Shown: positions 35,505-45,800 of the stretch, one piece after another | How positions within the stretch are numbered: position 1 is the first letter of the stretch | Layout: the number at the start of each line of letters is the position of its first letter | NCBI RefSeq assembly: GCF_001625215.2 | Contig: NC_030387.2 | Coordinates: 7,220,501-7,284,500 of the forward strand | DNA: 64,000 nt | Reading direction: 5' to 3' | Source: Daucus carota subsp. sativus | Taxonomy: Eukaryota; Streptophyta; Magnoliopsida; Apiales; Apiaceae | The notes under the pieces: model-generated | The model's input: only the letters and a program-made list of their open reading frames with translations | Database searches by the model: none | Told to the model about the DNA's origin: nothing | Translations under genes and position numbers: made by a program

Positions 35505-38500
35505 TTTCTTCCGTTTGTATTGTACAACCTGACCCCTCTCTTCTACCATTCATATTCATCTTCGATTAATGCAATTAGGTATTCTTCTGATCTCACCTCT
35601 TTTTGTGGTGGTAGTGTGGGTAACATAATCTGTAATTTTCAGGGATAAAAGACACTCAATTCTTTCATGATTCATAGTGTGGTGTGCATTTAGGCTGTAG
35701 TGCAAGTGTAATTCAGTTTGTGATTAATTTGCTGTCCCTTTGACAAAAAATAATGTTCGCCAGGAGTCCTTTCTATATTTGTTAATAGGATGGTGACCAT
35801 CTAATAAAGCTTTGATATGTTGATGCACTCCTATATTGCCTCCTGCATACCATCTATTAGGCAAGGATTTTTCATTTTATAATGTATAGGCTTCACGATG
35901 ATGCACTGTTTGTAAAACAACGGAACTAATTAAGACTTTGGCTAGTGACTGCAGACCGCATTGTGCATATGCATCGTTAATCAGCACCCTAACACTATGC
36001 TCATTGGTAACTGGTAAGAACTTATTGGTACAGGGATAACATGGTAGAACATGTAGACAAATCCTAAATCACTTCTAATCTAATTATCTTTTTTGGTGGG
36101 ACATTACAATGCACCAAGAGATTGATCAGGGTAACACACTGACAACCGGCCTTGGGTACATGGCATCTGATATTCAGACTTCAGTAACCTGTTTATGTTG
36201 AAACTAATTATTATTCTGATGCGAGACTGCATATTATTAGGCAAAAAAAGAAAGTAATGGCAGATAACACCAGCAGTAAACTGTAAAAGCCCATCAACTG
36301 CTACCATAGTTGATGCCATAAAGTTGTGCATGTGACTGGCTACTAGTGTACAGATAGGCTTAAGGCATTTCTGGAATGCTAGTGGAAGTCAGCTGCCAGA
36401 ACAGAACTTCAAACAAGCCTCAGGGTCAAAACTAGGGGCTTGTGGGACTAAATTATGGGATGCTCTTAGTTTATATATATACTACACCAAGCAGTGTTCT
36501 GTAATTTTCCGCCTAGACCAATCAATCCTTTTTTTTTTAAATGAGTTGTTTGCTTAAGCTATAATTGTATATATTAAGCTAGTAGTTGGTTGTGTTTAAG
36601 AGTTGTTACTATATTGCATAGAAGTATTATAGTGAGAATCCCCCTTGTTATGAAGGAAGTAGGTGCCTTTTGTTGTTGGTCTGGAATATACATATTGGAT
36701 ATTTTGTTGTAGGGTTTTGTTTGTCGAAGGCACGATGTGGATTCTCCCCCATGTGTTTGTGTGTGTATGACAGAAGGGAAACTACCAACCTTGTGTATTC
36801 CTTGTTTACAGAAAATACACACACCACTTTGAATTTTATAGTGATAAGGGGAGGACAATGGACAATAATTGATGGTGCAAGAGGCTCCACTAACCAACTG
36901 ATGAGTTCAATCACAGTTGTGCAACAATAAATAAATAAATAATAATGCCCTTTATACACATTATTGATAGTAGCAAACTGCTGTAAAAGGGTGATGATAT
37001 ATGGTGAAGAAAGCTATGTAATGCAATTCTGTCGCCAGAATCAAACACATGGTTTATCTGCACAGCTAGTTGGTTCATTATGATTATGTTGTCTTGGCTG
37101 AATTGCAGATACCCAAGGTCGTTGCTCGTAAAGGTAATTTATAAATCACACCAAACAACTAGTTTGACGAGAGATATATGTTGCGACAAGCCTTGCTATA
37201 TGCTCTTGTTACTATAGTGCTAATAGAAAGTTGAGCGCCGGGTTGTGTGATATACACAAACCTCGTGTCTTTGTTTGCAAGCACCTACAAGTATGTTCCG
37301 TGCTCAGTCTATCATGTGTAGTCCTTATTTCTAGTCGTACTGTAGCATTTCTAGTCCTTATTTCATTTTCATCCTCTGGAGACTCGAGTTGTTCAAGGGG
37401 GGTGAGCTGAGAAAATGACGGAGATCTGGTCTATGGGATGAAAGTGGTGAAAGTTTAAGTTTACAAGTAGTTGAAGATTATAATCCCTTGAAGACGCTGG
37501 AGGCAAAGAATGATTCATCAGACTCTACGTCAAGTAGTAATTACTAGAGCATCACGTGAAATGAGAGCCACAAACAAGGGAGCTACTCCTGGCAAAGAAT
37601 GAATTGGTGAGGTTTTTAAGATGCCCCAGGGCCTACACAGTAGTGGTAAAATTCAACAGCGAGACAGACGCGATGCAGCAGTGCCACCGGAGGAAATAGA
37701 AACAAGTCATGGAAATAAATAAAAAGAAACAATTTATGGGCATCTATCTCGTCTGTTGCCGCAGTCATGAATGTGATTGCACAGTTGTACTCACTATGCG
37801 TCTATGCCTGGAATTACTTAGACAACATGGCTGACTCATCTACCCAAACATCTCAATAATTGCCTTGACTCGTACCAATTCCAGTTCGCCATACAATTTC
37901 AGATTATAGAATTCACGTCGTAAAACACCATTTTTTCCAACTCAACCTCAAACTTTAATGCGTCCAGGCCAACACAATTACTACCACTTAAACAACACAA
38001 GTACTACCACTTGAACACCTACTGCCCAACACAATTGTATTACAACTCTCCAACATACTAATCTCACACATTCACCTTTCTACGAAAAATCCTTTAATAC
38101 AGGTTCGTACATGCCAGGATATCATACTTGCGAGTTGCGTCTAATTAAAGTTTGAAAGTTTAGCATTGTTAAATTTAGATGACGGGAATCTACGGAAGCA
38201 GACAGCTGAAAAACCACCAGAATTATCAGAAAACAAAAGGAAAAGAAAAAAAACCTATAGTGAAGATCTGATGCATCATCCCCAATTAATCCCACCCTTC
38301 AAAAAACTCATTTCATTGTCATATTTTTGGAGATAATCTTGTTGATGCACATTTTCATTAATGTTGGTGGCAGCCAGTCGGAAACTTTAGACTCCAATTA
38401 GAAATGAGAGTTGCTTCAACTAGCATATGTTTCGGTAGTAAAAAAGAATTCATGATTGTGACTACACATGCATAAAAAAGACTGACTTAAAATGTTACAA

Positions 38501-38600
38501 TCACTCAAAATCCTTTGTATTTAATCAAATTCTAAACATGGATTCCATCAAGTAAAGTTGCAGGATAACATTAATTCCATAATCCTCAAGTCCAGCTGAT
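35505..38600. other. Non-coding tract between DUF1191 and NDUFA1
   Basis: Begins with the DUF1191 3'UTR. It is moderately AT-rich and lacks convincing coding frames on either strand; short frames near 36600-36950 overlap each other on both strands and show no domain. The segment 37385-37760 is less AT-rich but carries stops in all frames. No transposon termini were recognised. Confidence 0.5.
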
Positions 38601-38734
38601 TGATCCCACTTTTATTCATACAAGCACATAAAAGTTCCTGCAACAACAATAATGATGATAAGCATATTTTATATTGCATTCTAAATGAAACAGATGTATC
38701 CTTCTACAGGCTTGTATTAAATCTTAGAGCAGTT

Positions 38735-39660
38735 ATCATCGCCTCTTCAGGTGTTCAAGCATAAGTCTTCTGAACAGGCAGATTTGCTACAATGTACCAA
38801 TTTTCAGTAAGCCTGATTATGAGAGACAAAAGGATGAAAACTAATTATCCACGCAATTAAACCAATTTAAACTACTGTCTTTCAGCAACATGAATTATGA
38901 GTTAGATTAGTTAGTACAAGTTCATTCAAAAGCTAACCATGAATGAAATTGGACAAGGAGGCAGCTTCTTTGGCACTACACGAGTTGATCACAACTTCTA
39001 TCAAATAGTTAACCATGAATGAAAGTGGATGAGGCAGATTCTTTGGCTTAAATACAAGACATGGCTACTGAGTTGGTGGTCAATATTTTGTTACCAAAGA
39101 GGAACCCTTCAAATGTAAACTTCCTTAAGAAAAAAACTTTACACTATTCTACCACAAAAAACTTCAGTTATACAAGAACGGGCCCCAGATAGCCTGATGT
39201 AGGACTAATTGTTTTTACTTTAGAATCCGGGGACTTGGTTTTAACTAGAAATTAGGGTTCTGGAATGTGTTTGCCAATTAGTTAACTCAGATGTGAGTCA
39301 CCTCAGTGGTGTTTTGTAGTGGATGATGAAGATGGTGGTGAAATTAGTGCTTGCAAAAGATATGAAAAATAGCTAACAGTAAAATGAGCGAATAAAAACA
39401 ACCAGAAGGGGCGGCGCAAATCAATTCCTTTCTTTCCATTTATTTCTTATTTGGTTCCAGCTGACCAATCCCTATAAGCTCAGAGTCGTTTGATGGCAGA
39501 CAGTTTTGCACAGCCATTCAGAGTTTCCTCCTAGTGTAGCAGTAGTTTCAGTGACATTCCTTCAATCCCAGTAACCATTACACTCCTAAGTGTAATGTGC
39601 CTTTATTCAATGCTATCCTCCAGCAATTTTACCATCATGAATTCTCAACCCTCATCAGAA
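38735..39660. repeat. Diverged tandem duplication, copy A
   Basis: About 0.93 kb that aligns in order with copy B (39690-40545). Shared anchors are 'tcaggtgttcaag' (38747 against 39701), 'gttagattrgttagtacaa' (38901 against 39866), 'gggccscagat' (39180 against 40056) and 'cagcaatttaccatcatgaa'-like (39621 against 40515). Offsets shift from about 955 to about 885, so indels have accumulated. Copy A also contains an internal duplication of about 45 bp ('taaccatgaatgaaa.tgga' at 38935 and 39009). No open frame is conserved between the copies. Confidence 0.7.
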
Positions 39661-39689
39661 ATTTAAACTACGCTAAAAAAAACAAGCAT

Positions 39690-40545
39690 ACATTTCCTCA
39701 TCAGGTGTTCAAGAACAGGTCTTATTAACACGCATATTTGCTACAATCTTACACATTTCAGTGGGAATAATTAAAAGAAAAAGAAAGAGGGAGAATTCAA
39801 TCATCCACAAAATTAAACCATTTAACACTTCTTCGTCTTTCAAATATACAGAGCAATACTAACTAGTTAGATTGGTTAGTACAACATCTATCAAAGAGCT
39901 GGTCAGGAATAAAATTGGATGAGGAAGCTTGTTTGGCTTAACTAACTACTTGGCCACTAAGTTGGTAGTCAAATTTTTGTACAAAGCAACAGCACACTGT
40001 TAAAAAAAAACCTTTAGACTATGTTACCACAACAAACTCTGGTACTAAAGAAAAAGGGCCGCAGATGACCTACTTTACCTTTGTGTGTGAGGTTGATGAC
40101 ATAAAAAAGCATAAATTCTTCCAAAAGTTGACTAGTAAACTAATAAAATGAACAACATAACTGGGGATTACATCTTTATCCAAGAGGATAACAACTTTAC
40201 CCAGAAATTACCGAATGCAGGTACACAAAACAGAAACTCGATATAAAAAATGAAAGTCACATTGGACACCTTTTCTAAAATATGTGAAAGTTACAAGGAT
40301 ATGTAATGGTTGAAATGTCAATTTAACTATAAGTGCAGAAGGCTTGGTATTTTTGGCAATTAGGGTACCTAAGGAATAGTAATGCTGATTAGTTTCATTT
40401 TATCTTTTTATTTACTTTCCAATCTGTGCACGTTAAGCCTTGTTCCTTCCACACCCCCTTGTACAAGCTGCAAGCATAATAAACCCTTACCTCACCACTA
40501 TCCCTAATTCTATTCAGCAATTCTACCATCATGAATCCATAACTA
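39690..40545. repeat. Diverged tandem duplication, copy B
   Basis: Partner of copy A, immediately adjacent in the same orientation. It contains a short + strand frame (40440-40628) that copy A does not preserve, arguing against coding function. Conservation is patchy, with small substitutions throughout, so the duplication is old. Confidence 0.7.
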
Positions 40546-41039
40546 AAAACAAAGGAACCAACACCTATTGTCACCAGCACCACCGCATTCCACTAGATTA
40601 CTCGACACCACAAAAACCGTCTTATTGATATTATATCTTTCGGCCTAAACATGTGGTAGTATGATTAATTCCATTAGCTGCAAGCAGCATTGATACTATC
40701 TAAACACCCACACAAAACAAGCAACAAAGAGGTGGTTAAGTATCCGAGAATAATAGAGAGTCAACTCCATCAACAATTTATTTTCTGATAATCACCAACT
40801 TAATCAGGCAACCGTAACCCGTAAAACCAACAAAAACCCAATACAAACCAACCTCATAACTGAAAGGAAAGACCACTCAAAATCCCAGAGAAACCTAATC
40901 CAATGTCGAGAAATATATTAATCTATAATAGCACAAAGATCTCGAAAACTATAATAAAGGTGTGTACACGTAATAGAACAATTGACAAGTTTCAGATATG
41001 ATGGAGACGAATTGAGAAATTACCGAGAGCGCGGGCGAT

Positions 41040-41321
41040 CTAATCGGAAGGGGAGACGAGCTTCTTGTCACGTCGTTCCATGGCAACGTCCCACATATCG
41101 TTGCCTATGTGCTTGGGCTGTGTTGAAATTATGAGTAGATGTTAGTATATGAATCTGTAGGAAAATTACAATGATGAAAAAGAGGCATAGATGCAGAGAG
41201 AGAGAGAGACCCGTCCATGGGCAGCCTTGTGAATGAAATACTGGGCGTTGCCGGCGATACAAAGCATACCAGCGATTATTCCTAGTGGCAGCGCCGCTTC
41301 CAATAACACCCACCCAGCCAT
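41040..41321 (-). CDS. NDUFA1: Complex I subunit NDUFA1 (MWFE)
   Basis: Accessory subunit of mitochondrial NADH:ubiquinone oxidoreductase, a tiny single-span inner-membrane protein. Exon 1 is 41321-41211 and exon 2 is 41117-41040 (both on -), giving 62 residues; plant homologues have about 62-66. The sequence opens MAGWVLLEAALPLGIIAGML, a hydrophobic helix over about residues 4-26, then NAQYFIHKAAHGR|PKHIGND and DVAMERRDKKL, the strongly conserved tail that faces the intermembrane/peripheral side. The intron is GT-AG (93 nt) and starts with a CT tract. The leader at 41340-41375 is GA-rich in the transcript sense. No separate targeting peptide is needed; the N-terminal helix acts as signal. 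A frame-shifted open frame across this exon (41068-41313) is a shadow. Confidence 0.95.
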
Positions 41322-41340
41322 CTGCTTCTCTTTTTTACAA

Positions 41341-41372
41341 ATCTCTCTCTGTTTCTCTCTATCTCTCTCTCC
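41341..41372 (-). repeat. GA/CT-rich NDUFA1 leader
   Basis: Imperfect CT repeats on the + strand (GA on the transcript strand) lie 20-50 bp before the NDUFA1 start codon, and a further short pure tract occurs at the start of its intron (about 41196-41209). The same design is seen in four other genes of the window. Confidence 0.75.
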
Positions 41373-41511
41373 GACTCTATAACTCTTTTAACTCCCCCTT
41401 TCAAGTTTTAACTAGGCAATTTTATCATATATAGCTGTATTGTGTTGTTTCTTGATTTTATTTCATTAATTTACTAATAATTAAAATTTAAAAATCTAGT
41501 TAGTTTGTTTT

Positions 41512-43210
41512 GGGCTTTTTTCATCAATATTCAAGTCTAAAAGTTTATTTACAAAAATATTATCACTTTTTAAAACAAATTGCAAAAATACTATGTTTCA
41601 GAGAATATTTGCAAAAAAAATACGGAGATTGCATTTGCAACCATATCTGCAACGACTAGCAAACATATATGCAACTACAAATGTTACTTTGAAAAAATCT
41701 GTTTAAAATTATATTTAATTGCATAATAAGTTGTATATCTCTCTAAAAATTAGGGTGTGCAGTTTTGAGAGTCGACCTCCAATATTCTAGCAGTCACTTC
41801 TCCGCTCTTCAACCTTCATCCTCTCTGCTAATTAATCATCTTCGCTCTTCCATCTTCTCTCCTATTTATCAGTTTTATCAATAAAACCAATATCTAATCC
41901 TTTTGGGTGAGTACCTTGTCATCAAGGTAGTGCCCATCTTTTTGGGATGTTTATGTTTGTTTTGATGTTTCCGTGTGTTTTGTTATGGGTTTCGGTAACG
42001 ATTCTAAGAAGGGGTTACGTGATATTTTGGGTGATCCGTAAGGCTTGTATCAAATATGGCACGGTGGTGAATATCGCAAGAGCTCACCTTTCACGACATA
42101 AAATTGTTCATGTTTTGGGGTCATTTGTTGATCCAATATCAGTTGATGTAACTGATAATTCCGTACATTAGGCTACCGATGTTGCTGCTTATGTGAAGGT
42201 CAATTGCGATGCTACTATGTTCACAACTGATTTAGGTTGGATTGTTCGAGATTTGATTGTAATACTTTTTGGTTTAAAGAATTTCAATATTCAATTTGTT
42301 AAGCGATCTGAAAACAAAGCGGCTATATGTTTAGCTCGTTTTTTGTTTCTTAATCAGGTTGTAATTGACATTCGAGGGTTTGTCTCGGCTGAGTTTTAGT
42401 TATTTATTAAATTCTTCGCTTTTCGTCAAAAGAATTGCATAATAAGTTGCAAGTAGTTGCAAATGTCGAAAATGAGTATCCATGCAGGTCCAATACACAT
42501 ACACATAACATAACCTTCGATACATTCTCTTTTCAATATTCAGCCCCCCACTTATCCTCACATCCCTCCTCCCTACATCGCTCCAACTTGACCTCCCCGC
42601 GTCAACCCATTATACCATCACCGTAAAGAACTCGACACACAAACATGCACATCTACAAGTAATGCATATCTACATACACAATCCTCCACTACCGATAACA
42701 ATTCTCGATGCCAACTCATACAACTGCCGCCCTTCTCCTATCTTCACTAGCAACAACCTTCTCTTATTCGCAAACCCTCACCTCTGTTGTCCTCAGTCTC
42801 GCCGCCGACAGCTCTGCTCTTCCCCGTAACTCCGACCATAACAAGATAGGGCGAGGGTTTCGATGTGAGACTCGACGGAGAAGAGATGGATGTTGGTGAC
42901 TTCGCAGCAGGTGGAGGAGAGAGTGACAGGGTTGACGGCGGAGGGGGCGGTGACCGATGGTGCATTTTTTGAGTGAGAGTGAGTGGGATAACGAGAAAGA
43001 TAAAGGGAAGGACAGAGGTAGTGAAAGGAGAGTGAGAGAGAGAGAGGGGAAAGAGAGAGGAGTGAGTAGTAAATAAGAATAGGAAGATGAAGATGGTATT
43101 CTTTCAATTTAATGGCTTGTATGTTTAAAAGATAGTAAATTTGCAAGATTTCGACAAGGTAGTATATTTGCAAATAAATATCCAAAAGTTATTATATTTG
43201 TCAAATTCCC
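41512..43210. mobile_element. Mutator-like element with captured coding fragment
   Basis: About 1.7 kb bounded by GGG...CCC termini with sub-terminal inverted similarity ('caaaaatactatgttt' on the left against 'aaatatactacctt', complement, on the right; TTGCAA motifs at both ends). The flanks are 'gtttgtttt' (41503-41511) and 'atttgtttt' (43211-43219), a 9-bp duplication with one mismatch, as expected for Mutator-like elements. The interior includes the RNase H-like relic at 42181-42399 and a GC-richer part at 42540-42960. No transposase frame. The organisation is that of a Pack-MULE-type, non-autonomous element. Confidence 0.55.
42181..42399 (+). pseudogene. Relic of RNase H-like (RVT_3) domain
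   Basis: One frame reads VKVNCDAT, then GWIVRD, then IQFVKRSENKAAICLARF. These match the start, the first strand and the end of the plant reverse-transcriptase-like RNase H domain (RVT_3, PF13456), where vKvNcDga, GxvxRD and vxRxxNxxAhxLA are typical. The central half of the domain is missing, and the usual His of the final motif is Ile. The same frame is open upstream from 41947 apart from a TAG at 42169-42171. It is a decayed fragment, probably acquired from a LINE or a host RVT_3 gene. Confidence 0.55.
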
Positions 43211-43481
43211 ATTTGTTTTTGTCCATTATGATTTTGTATTATAATTCCTTTTTTGGTTTTGTTTATTTACTTGTTTTAAACTATATTTCATTAAATTGTA
43301 AATATTCAAATTTTTTACGAGTTTGAAAGTGCTGATTTCCACACGTTTACTTGTATTATTAAAATTTCAATTTGAAAATAAAAAAAGACATTAATATGAA
43401 ATGAAAAAGATAAAGGTTTATGTTACCAAAAGATAGTGAAAACCGTGAGGGCATGGAGGTGAAAAACCTTGAGGTCATGGA

Positions 43482-43733
43482 CAGTGGCAGATCCAGGATT
43501 TTGACGGGGTTTGGGGGGGGGGGGGCTTCACTAGTATTAAAAAAAATTACAAAAGTCTTAAAGATCTCAAATACATAATATTCTCTAATTATTTTTATAC
43601 ATTGTCAGTATGGGCTGAAATTGTTGGGTGGACTCACTTTCAAAACCTAAAAAATTTATACTACAATATGAATTAACTATGGGCTCAGGGGTGGGCTTAA
43701 GCCCCCTGAGCCCCCATGGTGTATCCGCCACTG
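43482..43733. mobile_element. hAT-type MITE with exact 8-bp target duplication
   Basis: A 252-bp element lies between identical 8-bp repeats 'gtcatgga' (43474-43481 and 43734-43741). Termini are CAGTGGCAGATCCAGGAT and, from the right, CAGTGGCGGATACACCAT. Sub-terminal G runs on the left (a homopolymer of about 13 G near 43513) face C-rich sequence on the right ('gccccctgagccccc'). Exact duplication and good termini mean a relatively young insertion. Confidence 0.85.
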
Positions 43734-43874
43734 GTCATGGAGGGTATAGATTAGACCAAACAGTTTGTGTGGTGTATTTTCATTTTTTTTGTTAATAATT
43801 CTAAATCTGAATACGAATTATTGTCATTTCGTGTATCAGTTTCGTAACACGCACACAAATTGTTTTATCATGTG

Positions 43875-45335
43875 AACACAAATTACACACAAGTTAATTA
43901 TCAAATGGGACACCCACTTCACCCCAATTATATCATCCGGGTCACCTCGAATTTTAGGTCTCATTTAAAACATTGATTTTACAAATTGTATCAGTCCGTT
44001 AGAATTTTAAAAATAAAACGTTAAAACAAACGGTTACCGTTACAATCATCTACGCGGACAATGACTCGGGCATCACACGTAGGGGTGTTCATGGGTCGGT
44101 TTTACCCAAAACCCTAACCCAACCCATTATATTCGGTTTTAATTATTTTTAACCCAATTAAACATTGGTTTAAATTTTATCGGTTTGTGTCGGTTAGAAT
44201 TTGGCTTGGTTTGGTTCGAGTTGGTTCGATTAGGATACCCTTTTATTTTCTACGGTCACACTAATTGTTTGGGTCGGTTAGAATTCGTGTGTTCTGACTA
44301 GTAATGTTGTAATTTTTGGTCAACTATCGAGTAAGCTGCCATCAATCTCTCATGTTCCGCTACAAAACAAAAAACCAATGGATGTTTCAACGACCTGCGC
44401 TGTGTACACTCCAATACATAAACTCATATAAATATAAGTGTGCTTTCAAAAATAGATAAAAGATTCTAAAATTTCAAAAACAGATAATAGATTGTGAAGT
44501 TTCAAAACTAGATAATAAATAATATAAGTGTCCTATATTCTATGTAAATTATATAAAAATAGGGATGTAGTGTATAATTAAATGTCGGGTTGGGTTGGGT
44601 CAGTTAAAAACTAATAAAATCCTAACTCAATCCATTTATTTCGGGTTTTTTAATTTTTAACCCAATTAGTTTTCAGTTTTATTTTTTCGGGTTGTGTTAG
44701 AGTCGGTTAGGGTCGGTTAGGTCGGGTTTTGAAATCCATGAACACCCCTAGTCACACGGCAGTCATGTATGATGATCGAGAAAAATCTAAAATCGATGCT
44801 TTAAAACCATCAATATGTTCATTTTCAGCAACTGAAGGACCTTAAGAATAATCGGGCATTCTCTGTCTCTACTGTACTACTTTGTGCATCATTGCTGCAT
44901 TCCCTTGTGTTTTTATATCACTTTCTATTATAAACAGATTTCGATGCGGAAACAAATCAACAATTTTAGAAGTTCTACTCACGGGGTTTTAACACAGTAG
45001 GCTATGAAGATTATGTAGGTATAATTAATTGAATTTCCATATCAAAAAAATGAGTAAATTTATGGGGGAAGAGATGGGTTATGAAGAACGCTAATAACCC
45101 ATATATACATACGTGCATTTAGGTGGGCGGGCTGGGTGATATGGAAGCTGAGTCAGATGTGGAGTGACGTGGATGCTGCCTCTGTTACATTCTTTTCAAA
45201 ATTTTAGCGGAAAGATACAATTTGTGAAATTGATATTTTAAATGAGACCAAAAATTCAAGAGTGACTCAGATGATATATTGGTGTGAAGTGAGTGTCTTA
45301 TTTTGATAATTAACCCAATTATACACACTAAGTAC
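43875..45335. mobile_element. Element with long inverted repeats, carrying a nested insertion
   Basis: About 140 bp at the left (43875-44020) recur in inverted form at the right (45185-45335): 'gttaattatcaaa', 'gacacccacttcac' against 'gacactcacttcac', 'tttggtctcatttaaaa' and 'acaaattgtatc' keep the same order. Without the nested hAT-like element (44080-44750) the unit is about 0.8 kb. No coding capacity. The superfamily is not decided; the long arms suggest a Mutator-like or foldback element. Confidence 0.6.
44080..44750. mobile_element. hAT-like element nested in the 43.9-45.3 kb element
   Basis: A 671-bp element whose ends are near-perfect inverted repeats: TAGGGGTGTTCATGGGTCGG on the left and, from the right, TAGGGGTGTTCATGGATTTC. 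The flanks 'atcacacg' and 'gtcacacg' form an 8-bp duplication with one mismatch. Sub-terminal 'gggtcggtt' and 'aacccaatt' motifs occur in both halves. Non-coding. Confidence 0.75.
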
Positions 45336-45599
45336 ATTGATTTTTTTTTTATACCATTCATGTACCAAGAAAGATTCAGAATAAAATGTATATGTAATAT
45401 TTTAATAGAAGTTTGTATACCAGAATATACGAACTTCACATAATAAATCCATTAGTTTCATATTTTAAAAAGAGCATTTTATGACAAACAACTCCAATAA
45501 CTTTAGACACACAATAAATTCATAAATAACATAAGTGGAATATACAAATTTAAATTTTGATTAAAAATATATAATAAATAAATATAATATATCTTTAAA

Positions 45600-45800
45600 T
45601 TTTATTTATTTATTTAGTTCATGTACTTCATGTCTTTCGTGTACTTGAATTAAAAACCAACTCAGTACTAGATTCACCGTGTATTTTCGTGTTAGTGTAC
45701 TTTTGTGTTTGTGTACCGAATATAGAAAACCAAACTCAAACTTTTGTGTCGTGTTCATGTCATATTTTCATGCCGTGTCACAAATTGTCAGGTCTAGGAA
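45600..45800 (-). repeat. Dispersed repeat, copy 2 (partner at 12.4 kb)
   Basis: In reverse complement this block carries the same ordered motifs as 12440-12620, including 'acacgaaaatacacgg' and 'gacaatttgtgacacgg'. It lies in an AT-rich gene-free tract. Confidence 0.45.

Larger units (their letters stand above)
38611..41023 (-). other. Candidate 3'UTR intron and last exon of NDUFA1
   Basis: On the - strand the NDUFA1 stop (41040) is followed after 16 nt by a strong donor (CTCG|gtaattt, intron from 41023). About 2.4 kb on, 'attgttgttgcag' is a good acceptor (ending 38638), and the following short exon contains AATAAA (38611-38616). This is consistent with a spliced 3'UTR. Because the junction would lie under 50 nt from the stop, it would not be expected to trigger nonsense-mediated decay. 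Without transcripts this is a hypothesis. Confidence 0.35.

Noticed and set aside
36574-36959. Overlapping open frames on both strands after the DUF1191 gene
   Set aside because: They overlap each other, lack codon bias or domains, and lie in a gene-free tract.
41068-41313. 81-codon frame overlapping NDUFA1 on the same strand
   Set aside because: It runs in another frame of the same exon and through the intron; the spliced frame matches a known 62-66-residue family exactly.
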